A DNA stretch of 64,000 bases from positions 19,935,934 through 19,999,933 of the forward strand of contig NC_045138.2 of the NCBI RefSeq assembly GCF_008831285.2, written 5' to 3'. Every line of letters begins with the position of its first letter. Within the stretch, counting starts at the first letter, position 1. This DNA is from Nymphaea colorata. Its lineage: Eukaryota; Streptophyta; Magnoliopsida; Nymphaeales; Nymphaeaceae. The position numbers and the translations under genes are program-made. Under the pieces are notes generated by a model. That model was not told the DNA's origin and did no database searches. It saw only the letters and a program-made list of their open reading frames with translations. Below, piece after piece: positions 13,661 to 25,501 of the stretch.

Positions 13661-15217
13661 TGGGTTAGACAGATCGGAGGTTTCGCTTAGCATTTATGGT
13701 GTCGACAAACATTCGTCTGGCAGACATTTACGTGAAAACTGCAGACCCTTGTTTTCTACGGTGGGCAGCCTTGGAGATTGCCAGTAAAGAGTAATTTAGT
13801 TCCAATTGCCAAGGCCTGGAGATGTCAGTCATATGTTTTCGCTATATGGTTTTAAATCTGCTTCAAAGAATGGATATTGTTATAGTTATATCTTACCTTC
13901 ATGATCTGGTTCCTAGTATCTACCCGCATCGCTACTGATGTATTTTCTCAAGTAAAGTGGCTTAGGGAGACCAATTAACGAGCAATGAATAAATGATTGG
14001 GCAGTAGGAACCCTTGAAGGCCCAATTGACACAGCGGATCTTCTCCTTGACAGACAGCGATGAAATTTGTGCCTGACAAGGACATGGAAGGCTGCAGAGA
14101 GGAAGGATTGATACTTCTTTAGGGGATCTCATTAGGTTTTCAATTTAACACCCTTCACAATCTCTTGCCATCCACGATTCACCTGTACTGGTGAATCGAT
14201 GCAACATAATATCTCAAAAAGTATGCAATTAGATCTTGAGAAGGTTAATTTTTTGGTGAAGTGGTAAAAGAAGTTAATCTGTTTTCTCATAGTTTTAAAT
14301 GTAAGCATGTCACTCTTATTGTTCAAAACTTATAAATTCATTCTTAAATGGGTTCTAAATTTCATTATATGTGCATTTGTCAGGGTAGAGCCAAGGTGAG
14401 GTCCACATGGTCCCTGGCCCCACTTCAATTTTTTTTTTAAAAAAAATTATATGTAAAATTTAGAAAATAAAAATGATATTTCGGCTCTAGTCAAAATTTA
14501 CAAACTTTAATTCAGTCCCCTTCATAAAAAATTTCTGGCTCCGCCCTTGCATTTGTGCCTTTTGGTATATTATCTTTTGGTAATTGTTTTCATATTCTTA
14601 TATGTTTAAGGCATATGCCTCATTTCATGATTGACTCAACAGCTCATGTATCTTGGAATCTTCACAGTTTGAATGAAATCTTATAAAAAACTAATATTTT
14701 CTATATGTAAACGGCTCTTTAAGAATTTTTTTAAAAGTTGAGTGCCAATCTGTTAACTTTTAACAATAGAGTAATTTAATATTTGCTCAAACTCTAGAGC
14801 CTTTTTTTCAATCTTTTTTAAAGTTGTGTCTAGTTTTAACTTTGCTTAATAATATACTTGTCTTTAAATAGTGATTAACTAATGTTATGGAAACGGGACA
14901 GTTAAGCTGTTGATCAAGTAAGTAAGCATCTGTTTTTTTTTAGCATTGAATACATTTTAGGATTCCTGAGTGAGCAGGAGGAATATTTCATCCTACTACT
15001 TGTCTCTTCAAGGTATATGGTCTGCTTCTACACCTGTCGTGTTTCAACGGTCAATAGCTCCCCGTTTGCGGCGTAAGAAATTTGGCGCCTCAAATATTCA
15101 AAAGAACAAATTTCAGCATTTCATCAACACATTTAAAGAATGTACCAACCTTGAGGAGATAAAAATACCATAAGCAATCTTCAATAACACAATTTATTGA
15201 TCAGGCTTGTTCATTTT
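13661..15217. other. Intergenic, one MITE, otherwise nothing recognised
   Basis: This AT-rich spacer separates the 3' ends of two convergent genes. Apart from the element at 14381-14549 I see no coding region or RNA gene. Confidence 0.6.
14381..14549. mobile_element. Short hAT-like MITE with TSD
   Basis: The left end is CAGGGTAGAGCCAAGG and the inverted right end is CAAGGGCGGAGCCAGAAA. CATTTGT is directly repeated at 14374-14380 and 14550-14556, and counting one ambiguous G the duplication may be 8 bp. The interior (AAAAATTATATGTAAAATTTA near 14440) closely resembles the element at 55080-55274, so the two are recent relatives. Confidence 0.8.
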
Positions 15218-16526
15218 TCAGAAATGAGGAAAAACAGGAAACTTTTCAAGCGCAAAAGTTTCACCAATCTCCTTTTTCCACCGGTTCCAATCTTCCACCG
15301 AGTATCCTTGCCGATACGCTACGTACAAGCCGAGCACCGTAGCAAGCGTTGCGAGGCCCACACAAGCCGATACGATTCGCTTCCTCCGAGTCCCCAAACA
15401 AAAATCGAGTCGGTCCCTCCATCCGCGTCCAGGCTTGCCATCGCTATCTGTCGGGGCTTCTCCGGTGGCCGGAGAACCCTCCTCGGCCACCAGCGGCGGC
15501 ATCTTCTTGAAGGGCATGATGACGTGAAGGATTCCGGAGTCGAACTTGGCCTTGATGGCGCCGTGATCGACGCCGTCAGGAATGGGAAACGATTCCTCAA
15601 AGCGACTCGACTTCTTCGAGTCGATTCGGCGCTGCCCACTGACCCTGAGTCGGCCCGAGCCATCGGTCTGCACTCTGAGTTCGTCCCTCTTGAAGTCTAG
15701 CAAGTAAAGCAAACCAAGAAATCTCATGAGAAAATTATTGGAAAGATTAAAACAGGAATCCAAATTTGATTCAAATCGAACTTCGGAATTAGCACCCAAA
15801 TTCAACTTTTAAATACACAATCAAATCTGGAGCGCATTCTGACATGCTAAAAGCTGGCTATCACAGATTCACAATGTATTAGTTTGGACGTAAGATATTT
15901 ATCTTTGAATATGATTGAATATTGAAACTAAATACGACGCTGAATCAGATCATATGTAACTTATTATATCAAAATCCCATCCGACTTAAATTGGGGTGTT
16001 AACATTTTTGAAGAATAAGAGAGAGAGAGAGAACACCTTACAAAACCATCAATCCAACAAACTATGTTAAACCCTTTTTTAGAGAGAGAAAGAGAACACC
16101 ATTCTATCGGAATGGAACTGATGATGGGCCTTTTACCAAACCAACAATCCCACCAGTTAACTTAAACCTTTTTCTAGAAAGAGAGAGAGAAAGAACAACA
16201 TTCTATCATAATCGAACTGATGATGGTCTTTTTACCAAACCATCAATCCGACCAGCTATATTAAACCCTTTTAGAGAGAGAAAGAGAGAGAGAGAGAACA
16301 CCATTCTATCAGAATCAAACTATGACGCGCCCTTTACCAAACCATCAAATCCGACCAGCTATTTTAAACTCTTTTTTAGAGAGAGAGAGAGAGAGAGAGG
16401 TGCAATACCAGGGAGTTCAATTTGGAGAACTTTACTTTCTTCATCTTCACACCAACGTGACTTGGGCTGGTAATCAAAGACCTTAGAGGAGGTCTTAGCA
16501 GGAGCATTTGAGCTTGAGGACGCCAT
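15218..16526 (-). CDS. Small heat shock (alpha-crystallin) domain protein with C-terminal membrane anchor, RTM2-like
   Basis: Two exons on the minus strand, 16526-16409 and 15696-15218, join across a GT-AG intron (15697-16408) to give 198 aa. Residues about 17-102 form an HSP20/alpha-crystallin-type domain, with SRWCEDEESKVLQIELPDF at its start and the closing GILHVIMPF motif at 94-102. A charged linker follows. Residues 147-167 (IVSACVGLATLATVLGLYVAY) form one hydrophobic helix, and a basic/aromatic tail completes the protein. This layout matches the plant RESTRICTED TEV MOVEMENT 2-like family: membrane-anchored, non-canonical small HSPs, some of which act in phloem. An upstream in-frame ATG at 16580 is only about 20 bp from the TATA box, probably before the transcript start, so 16526 is preferred. 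The precise role in this plant is unknown. Confidence 0.85.
16016..16400. repeat. Intronic minisatellite, about four units of 90-103 bp
   Basis: Each unit has an (GA)n/GAAAGA-rich block, an ACACCATTCTATC-like segment, TTTACCAAACCATCAATCC, and a TTAAACCCTTTT segment leading into the next GA block. The TTAAAC...AGAGAG junction recurs near 16062, 16153, 16259 and 16364. The whole array lies inside the intron of the RTM2-like gene. Confidence 0.9.
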
Positions 16527-16597
16527 GGCCGAACTCTTTCTCTCTCTCTGTGATGTTGCAATACTCCTTTGCTGTTCCATTGCAACAATTCATGGAT

Positions 16598-16604
16598 CTT
16601 TATA
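16598..16604 (-). promoter_or_regulatory. TATA box of the RTM2-like gene
   Basis: TATAAAG on the minus strand lies 72 bp upstream of the chosen ATG at 16526. That places the transcription start near 16570 and leaves a short leader of about 45 nt. Confidence 0.65.
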
Positions 16605-17129
16605 GGCCATGGTTTGACGCTTTGGGAGCAGCTTTCTTGTACAGGGAGAATTAAGAATATTGGTTTTGATTGCTTCGTTCTTCGTCGGTGCATCCCTCTT
16701 TAATAAAAGGCGCATGCTTGTGGAGTCGTGCTTAGTTTTTTTTATTCTGATAATATCATTCACTACTGGGATAAGTTCCTAGATTGCTACTTTGGCATTC
16801 TTTCTTCCATACATCCCCACTTTCTTTGCCTTCAAATAATGAATATACTTGTCAAGGGCGCACAAGATATTTGTCTGTTTTATTAATAGATGGAAATTTA
16901 TTGTCTTGCAGAAGAATGTCATCTTAAGAAGTTGGGAAAATATAAATAAAATAACGAGAAATAATGAAAACGAGGAACATTAAAAAAATCATTTTTTTGG
17001 GTTACTTGTACTGCTTGAAGATGCAACCTAGCAATATAAAAAAAAGTTTGAAAAATCATAAGAAATTGATACATTTTGTTACAAAAAAATTAACATATCA
17101 ACATTGCAATAAGATTTGATGAATGAATA

Positions 17130-17236
<107 letters not shown>

Positions 17237-17360
17237 ATATGTGTTTGGTGTTTCCTCTCTTAAAACCATCCAATCAAACATAGGGGGACCAAACCAAAAT
17301 AACAAAATTAAGCAAAAAAATAGATGTCTCACTAAGATTTAATGAATTAAAGATTCATGA

Positions 17361-17401
<41 letters not shown>

Positions 17402-17405
<4 letters not shown>

Positions 17406-17707
17406 AGGAACAACACACAATAAACTCTCCTCTCACACTCTCAAGAGGGGGTTAGAAGCAACAAGGAAGAAGACAATGATTTACGTGATTCAGAGCAATA
17501 ATCTCCTCCGTCCACGGTCGCACAGATCTCTTGTATTCTCTCTCTCAGAAGAACACACAGACAGACACACAACCAAGCGGCGGCCATCCTCAAAACATAA
17601 GGATTAGGGCAAACCCGCATTTGTACAAAATGACATATATGCCCTTACATGAGGAAAGCGGTATTGTAAATGAGTGTCCAGTATGAATAAAGTTCCATAT
17701 ACCAACA
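17402..17707. mobile_element. Solo LTR (Copia-like or TRIM), inserted in a TA microsatellite
   Basis: The element starts TGTTAGGAAC and ends ATACCAACA, giving the TG...CA ends and short inverted termini (TGTTAGG versus TGTTGG) of an LTR. TA repeats abut both ends (17368-17401 and 17708-17731), so the insertion split one microsatellite and any 5-bp duplication is hidden in it. The segment ATTTACGTGATTCAGAGCAA followed by CCTCCGTCCACGGTCG resembles phrases common in plant Copia/TRIM LTRs. No second LTR or internal gag-pol sequence is nearby, so this is a solo LTR. Confidence 0.75.
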
Positions 17708-20700
17708 TATATATATATATATATATATATGGAAATTGTTCTATTCATCTTAATGGATAATGAAAGAAAAATAAGAAGAAAAAACTGACAATATTTTCAT
17801 CATCTAATATTATTTTTCACTCTTTTAGATGAATGACTCTGGACAGATTCATCTGGATATTTTTGAATGTTGAAGCTGCAGTGCAAGATAATCCATGGTC
17901 TTTTCAAGTGCTCTCAAGAAGGAAACGAATTTCATATAAATTTTTGGAGTATGCTACTCTTGGGACAATGGCTGCGTGAGGGTTAGGCCCCCATTTTTTT
18001 ATTTCAATAAAATGGAGAAATATATACGTCAAAAAATGGGTCCACACAGGACCACAACTCATAGTGTTGGTTCTCTTTATTGGATCCCACCTGTTGTTGT
18101 CATGGTGAAAAAGGGAAATATATATAATATACAATACTTTTTCAATTATGCATCTACATATCTTGTAATGCATGTCATAAGAAAAAAATATCACAGTCTA
18201 ACGCATACAAGCCTCATAATGCCATGAATGTCATTACGAAAAGTCTCAATTTTCAATTCTTGAGTCTATGCAGTTGATAGTTTAGCTAACAATAAAACAA
18301 ATTAACAATGTCATTATTTTGTGCCATCATCTTAGTTTTAAACATCTTGTTCATAAACAATAACAATTATTTTATTTTTTTTTAATTTTTCAAATGAAAT
18401 CGCCAAGTAGTGTTCGAACATGACCTCTTGCAGATTCAACTTTTAAGTCCAATTCTTGTTTTCAATTAAATATGGTTGGCTCATTCAGCAGGGATATAAT
18501 TCCACTCATTTTCTTACTCCATTAAATGCTTCAAGATTATTTCACAAAATATATAACTAATTGTAAATAATTACGCAAGACATTGTATACTTATGAGGCC
18601 AAGTTCAAGCAGAAAACATCATAAAAAAAATTTAGCCTTCTTACTTTGCCAGTTTTGTCCTTATAAGGGGTCTCCTTTTCGGTTTTCCTTATTCATGTTT
18701 AGGGACATTTTGGCCGCCCGTTCTATCCTTTTCACGCATGAAAAAGAAGAAAAAAGATGTTGCTATAAGCGACCAATGTCTCAAGCAAACTCTACTTTGC
18801 AGTGTCAATGTTGATGTGTCCGGGGTATTTTGGTCATTTTAAAAGGACAATTTGGTCATTCTACAAAATAAACTTTTCCCTTCTCATTTTCGGCATTGCT
18901 TTTCAAGCATAGGGACAATTTTGTCATTTTGACCCCAAGAACATAAAAGTGTTAGTGTTTACTAAATATGTTCAAAACATTGGCTCACATACATAGCTAT
19001 ATCAACACAATAGTATGATTGAGAGGGTTGCTGCAACAAACGAGACAAGAACATACAAGCACAATATTTTTGAGAGGGTTGACGCAATGGACATGACAAG
19101 AGGTAGTCGGCAAACTTGTCTGTTTTTCCAGCTTCCAATCAAAGGTCAAGCCAAAACTTTGTGAGTGTGCTTCAAATTTTTGTATGATCAGCACTAATGA
19201 CATACAATGTTTTGTATGGTCAGTACTAATGACATCTAATTACATTTTTTTATATAAAAAAATGACATATAATTTTTAGTAGGGTCGATACTAATGACAT
19301 CTAATTGCATTTTTTGATATGTTAAATTTTCGTGCTGCAAAAAAAGGTATCAACATGAAACCAATGCATAATCCAAATACATCAAAAGTAAACTTAGTAA
19401 GTTGGTGGGTGAGGAAAAATGTAGAGGTTTTCCATTCTCAACCACAGTGGTATTGCAGATCCAACCCGTTTGCGTCACATACCCGGTACCGCTTAGGATT
19501 CGGGCGATTGGGTCCGTATTTAAACTCCCACTAAGGAGTGGTCACTTCCATACTCTTAAATAGCCTGGAGGATGGCGGGAACTCGACCTTTCAACCTTTC
19601 GTGGTTTCTGTCGTCGACCCCTGCGTGATATAGGTCGTGGGATCCATTTGCCGTCTTTGGAACCCTGAAATCGATTGCCTTCGGAAGCCGCGGCTTCCCT
19701 ATCTCTTGCCGCCGGATGCTCCTATCTGCTTCCTCTCTGATTACGCCTTCTTGTCAATCGGTGACGAACATAGAAGGATTCCTTCTCCTTTAATTTCTGT
19801 AGAATTGATGGTAGCTTGGATCTTAGTGCAATCTGAACCGGGAAATCATGATTAACTTGTACGGACTTGGGATTTGCTCCATATCTGTTCTTATAAAGGG
19901 GCTCGTATTTGCTTGCCGCTTGATCCTCCGATCTACGTCCTTCGTGTTTGTTAAAAATTCACGTTCGCTGTGTGCAAGAAAATCCATAATCTGCCGCTCG
20001 AAGGCTTCATTTTGTTTGCTTACTCAGAGTTTATCATGCACTGGCTCTTAGTGCGGTGTCCAGGGCGTGATTCCTTTGATTCCTTGTTGGTAATGGTTCC
20101 TTCCGTTACGATGGAAAGGATTTCTATCGTCGGTCTTTCCTGATGCTTTTATTTATCGTTTTCTTTGCACGACTGGATGTTGGATCATGGTGTTGAGCTG
20201 AGACCCTAAATTGAAAGAGGGATTGTACAGGGATGTGTGACGCGCGGTCGGCCATTTTAAGATAAATGGTAGTAATCAGGAGGTATCCTTTTTTTGGTTG
20301 CAAAATGATCTAGCTGGTATTTGGGCTCGTTCTCTTGCTACACGTTACAGCTCCTAGTGACAGGTTTTAGGTGAGGGGAGTAAGCAGCAACTCCTACGCA
20401 GAGAACATCACTTTCCGCAAATGGCACCTAGAAACACTTTTCTATTAAAACTTCATAAATAGATTGTCTTGGAAACTTCCAGGTGTTAGAGTTGGAAAGC
20501 TAAATTCAGCTATTTATTGGTTTGTCAAACTTTTGGTATCTTGACATTTGGAAATGATGCTACAGAAGTAAAAGAATGACAGCAATTGAAAGAAGACTTA
20601 TAGCAGGAGCAGCAGGAGTCTACTGGAAAAACCGGCCTATCTTAGAAGAAAAGCCTTCAAGAACAACTTCTGCAGATCCACGGACTGGGAAATCCGTCGA

Positions 20701-22207
20701 AATTCAACTGTTTCTGCTGTAACATTAGTTATCATTTCATCAAACTATTCAGTGTAATCTAACAGCAAGTCAGGATATGAACGGCAACTTTGTGTTTGTG
20801 TATGTGCATAAGTGCTTATTCTTTCCATTATTTAAGTGTTTTCCAGCTATTATTGAAGTTTCTTTCTCTCTATCCTTAGTTTTAGTTTCAATTTGTCAAT
20901 TATTATATAGATGTAGGCTTTCATGCCTTTAGTTGATTGTTCTTTCACAATTTTAATTGCCTGTATGGTTGTTGGTGCAACTGTCAGTTGTAAGATAAAG
21001 TTATGGGTCTTCTGAGTAAATAATCTGAAGGTAACGGCTGTTAGTATTGACTTGGATTGGTAGGATTGGCTGTTAATGTTGCCAAAAGATTTCCCTAAGG
21101 AAATTATTGATATGTTGTACAATCAGCAAAAATAAGATCTCATATTTACCCTTAACAATGTCATTGATTTACTACATATGGACCAAAAAGGCATAGCTCT
21201 CAAACCTGGTCAACTTGATAATCACCTGAGTTGACTCGGGATTGCCAAGGGACTTGGTCACGAATCAGGTACAGAACTAATGTGACCAAATCCTAGAAGA
21301 CAGTTTTTGATTGGATGCATTGACTTAGGAATACCAGATTCTAGACTGTTTCATTCAACACAGAATCTAACTATTACCCAATGTCAGTAAGAAATTATAC
21401 TAGTTGTTTATTGCAAAAATAATCTAATGCATGTTTTTTATTAGTTCTTACCTTTTTGTAGTTGTCTTCATAAATTATGGGTGTTTAATTGTATTTACTT
21501 GATGGTTACTTACCTTTTTCATTAATTTTGTAGTAAAACTGCATAAAATTTATGACCTGACCTGGAAGAGTCGACGAATCAACTGGCTTTTCCATTACTC
21601 AATAGTCAGCTGATTTGAGTATGATTCATGGGTTTGCGAACTATGCAATAAAGAGAAAAAAAGAGAAGAAAAAGCCTTTGCCATTTGGTGGACTTTTCTC
21701 CATGTTGCTGCTGATTGGTTTATCTTGTAATTTTATGGTGTAGTACTCCTTAAGATCCTGCTATCTGCTTTTTTTGTCATTGATCCATAAGGAAAATGCT
21801 ATAAGTTGTTTTGCAAGAACCTTTGCGCTTCTAGTTAAATACTTATATGCATCACCTACTATCTTGACAACATTGAAAACGTCATATTGAAGAAAATAGT
21901 ATGGGATGGAGTTCCACACTTTTCCCTGTAAGGATTGACTTACTTTGGGACCTGTATGACTATGACCAATGATGACTAAGCACCATGGCCTTCATGTAGG
22001 TTACAATATTGACTAGTTTGTATGTCTAGTACTTGACAGAGAACTATTGAAATTTCTGCTTCTGTCAGTGATGATGTTGAGTTAGGCTTCATGGCTTGCT
22101 GTGTTATGTGCTCATATGGTTTCCCATCAGAGTTGTAATCAAAAGGTGCAGAGTCTTCAACCTAAATGAACCAATGGTTATATCTTTTTCATATTGATGT
22201 TTGATGC

Positions 22208-22893
22208 CATGTGACATGGGTGTGAGTGCAGGTGCAGATGTGGGTGCTGGCAAATTTCAGAAAAACATGGGTTCGGGTGCGGGTGCAGTGAGGGTGTAAG
22301 TCGCATCCTATATTCCAAAATCTTTAGCATTCTACTTATTTCATGTAATATACATACTCCAGAGTCTTGATGGTTTTATAATCTTAACTCATAACATATG
22401 TAGGTATTAAACAATTAGCTGGTATTATAAATTTATACATGTATAAATATACAATGTATATTACATATAACATATGTAAGACTTAACAAAACTGGTGCTA
22501 CATGTACATAATTTATAAGCATATATATATATATATATATATAACAAAACTGATTAACGAAACTTATGCAACTAATACATATAAGAAAACACCCAGATTA
22601 AGAGAACTTATAAACAGCAATAACATATATGACCATATGATATCTGCAAAATATAAAATTATGTGTAACATACTAACATATAATATCTAGTATAAAACTG
22701 CAAAAGTGTGCAGTAAAAAACAGCATAACAGATGCAGCAAAGCATGAAGAAAACTAGAAAACAGAAGCATCATTTCTATGAAAAAAAGTTGAAAAGGGAC
22801 AAAAATGACCTTGATATGGTTTGACCACACTGGATTCGCGTTGATCTCACCGGTGCCATGTTGGAGGCGCACCCGCACCCGAGTCATGTCGAC
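22208..22893. repeat. Inverted GGGTGCGGGTGC-type repeats enclosing AT-rich DNA
   Basis: GACATGGGTGTGAGTGCAGG near 22213 and a TCGGGTGCGGGTGC stretch near 22271 match, in inverted orientation, the CGCACCCGCACCCGAGTCAT stretch near 22868-22887. The interior is AT-rich and non-coding. This may be a non-autonomous DNA transposon, but no clear target duplication is visible. Confidence 0.35.
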
Positions 22894-25501
22894 GCAGCTG
22901 CTTTTGCTGTTTTGGTGAGTCTGTGTGACATAGGTTTGATGAGTTCAAACTTCAACTGATGAATCACACCAATATGATGATTTCCTTTAAGAACTGGTAC
23001 TTTTCTTTTCAAACGTCATGAATATGCTGCAGCATGAAAAGTTACTATACTTTTCTCTTGTTCCCTTTTTTCCCCGAATTTATTGCTTTAATGATTAGTT
23101 ATCGTAATTCATTGACAGTGTAACACCTTTAGGCTCCAGATCCTGTTCCATAACAAAAAAGTCCCCTTGCTGTCTGATTGTTTGCTGCTCTGTCAGGGTT
23201 GATTTTCGTGGTACTGCTATATGTTATTTTGCAGGAAGCTTTCTGGTTAGTGTTGTGCTGCAATTTTCTGATTCACATCTTACTACTGTGGGGAAACTTC
23301 AACTTCTAGTACAGCTAAAATAAATGTAGGTACTCCCATAGTTTCTAGTTTTCTATGCTCATATGACATCATACAGGGAACATAGAAGTTCCTTAATCTC
23401 TAGGTCTAGGTTGCTACTCTGATCAAGTGTGTGCACGTCCATGAAATTGTAGACTATGTTACTTCGTGGCAACCTAACTGACCTATACTACTATGATGTA
23501 GAGCATATATTTACTCAGAAATACTGCCAATCATTTATGTAGAGAACTTCCTTGAACTGATTACCTTTTACATTTTAGTGTGAGCTTGTTTCACTTTTGC
23601 AAATGTTGTTCATTGTGCCTAGCTTTTTTTGGACTTTACTGTAACTGTTTCGCTAAGTTCTGGCCTTCATCAGACATTTTGTACTTTCCAGTACCACTTT
23701 TTATATAGTTCTTTTTTTTTTCTTTGGTTGTTCTGATGGCACTGTGTCTAGTCACAGTTTGCTTGCTGAAACTTGATCTTTCAGCAAAATTAAGTCCTAA
23801 AATTATTGAAATTTACTATGGAAGTGGATTCACACAGAAGCTAATTTATCCAACCTATCCTTCTATCGGACAAAGTGCTAGATTTTTGGTTTTGTGGGCG
23901 GGGCACCCATTGTGGGATCAGTAGACTACTGTCAAGTCTCAAATAATCTTTTGTTGGGAACAGGAAAACCTATTCCTGGAATATATTAGTGCTTTAAAAA
24001 ATTCAAATTTTCATTTCTGCTGCTAATATAAGGGATTAATCTTTTCCGCTCATAGTAATACATAGTTGACGTTGAAGTTTCAAATTAATGACCTTTAACT
24101 TTCAGTTGTCAAAAAGGCTCTTAGTAGTATTCTTCAAAAATTTCCTGTTGTGACTGTGCCACTCAAGCTCTGTGATGCAGTGGGGAAGAGGACTGCTCCT
24201 CTAACCCACGTTCAGTGTCTAAATTAAACTAAGAAAACCTAAAGAAATGCGAAATGGAATGAAAATAACTGTAGGAAAGGAAAATTCAAGAGATTAGGGT
24301 TTCATTAAACTCAAGACTAATTACAAATGAGTTTCTAAACATCTTTATATAGCCTGCATATGGATCCCTGGATCTGGATCCAAAAGTAATAATAAATAAA
24401 AACCTAAAAATTTAAATACTAGAACGGGAACCAAATAAAACAAAATAATAAACAAAACCTCAAATTGAGACTGAGTCTCTTATTCCCTGCTTTGCACCTG
24501 CATCACTCTTACTTCTAGCTCTTATAATTGTTTTTTTTTTTGTTCGGATGTTTATTGTTGAAGCAACATTTGTGACGGATATAGATAGGTGAGGGCTCCG
24601 TGGGGCGTATGGCCCATGGAACTCAAGCTAAAACATTGAATTTACTTGTTGGATTTTGGTGGCCTGCGTTCAGTTATATGGGGCAGCCCCACAAGGCGCA
24701 GGTCGCTACCCCAAGGCCAATTGAAAGTTTGTTAATTATATATTTAATGCCCCCATGAAAAAAAAAAATCTGGCTCCACCCCTGAAGGGTATGAGAGAGC
24801 TGAACTCATGCTACTTGGTGTCATACAAGGTAGTTGATTTTCTAGATATGTTCCTAGAATTTTGTGGACAGCTTTTATGCACTTCTATAGTCGTATGCTG
24901 CACAAATATGAATGTGCAAAAGACCTCTTTCTTGTCTGTCCTGTTACTCTTGCCTCCTGTAGTCACCTGATATGACTAGACACAGAAATAGACCTTTTAA
25001 ATAGACATATGACAACGATAGTGGTACACAGAGAAGCTTCCAAAACAGTGGGACATTGATAATATATGATTGGAGTAGGGAACAGAGATTGCCCATGTAT
25101 GATAATGATGTGATAGGTTGAGACTGGTTAGGTGAAAATATCTGCAGTTAGTTGAGGTAAAATTATTGATTGAGACAGCGGTCAGTTTCCTTGTTATCCA
25201 ACTTTGTTCATGTACAGTTATGTTTGACTTGGGTTTGTTTGTTTACTATATGGTGCTTCAACAAAAGGGCATGCTATGTATCACATACTTAGAATATAGA
25301 AACTTTCAGTATACACTGTTTTACATAAAGAAGATAAGCTTTCGGCACATTGTTGACTCATGTGAAGGGGCTTCTTGTTGTACACCGTCTCACACTGTTA
25401 TATCCTGCTGGTAGTTAATACAATGGTCTAACCTTGCCATTTCCTGAGATCAGTCCCCTTGGATATTTGGTCCTGATGGAATGTTCGACCAGGAAAATAT
25501 A

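Noticed and set aside
16527-16580. Upstream in-frame ATG (MEQQRSIATS...) for the RTM2-like protein
   Set aside because: It is only about 20 bp from the TATA box and probably outside the transcript; the next ATG at 16526 gives the normal start.
19637-20051. Possible F-box or other protein exon
   Set aside because: Moderate GC and two short frames, but no recognisable motif, no continuation and no splice logic; left as unassigned.
24186-24480. Second LTR-like segment on the minus strand
   Set aside because: It has a promoter-like TATATAAAG and an A-rich tail but no definable TG/CA ends or target duplication.
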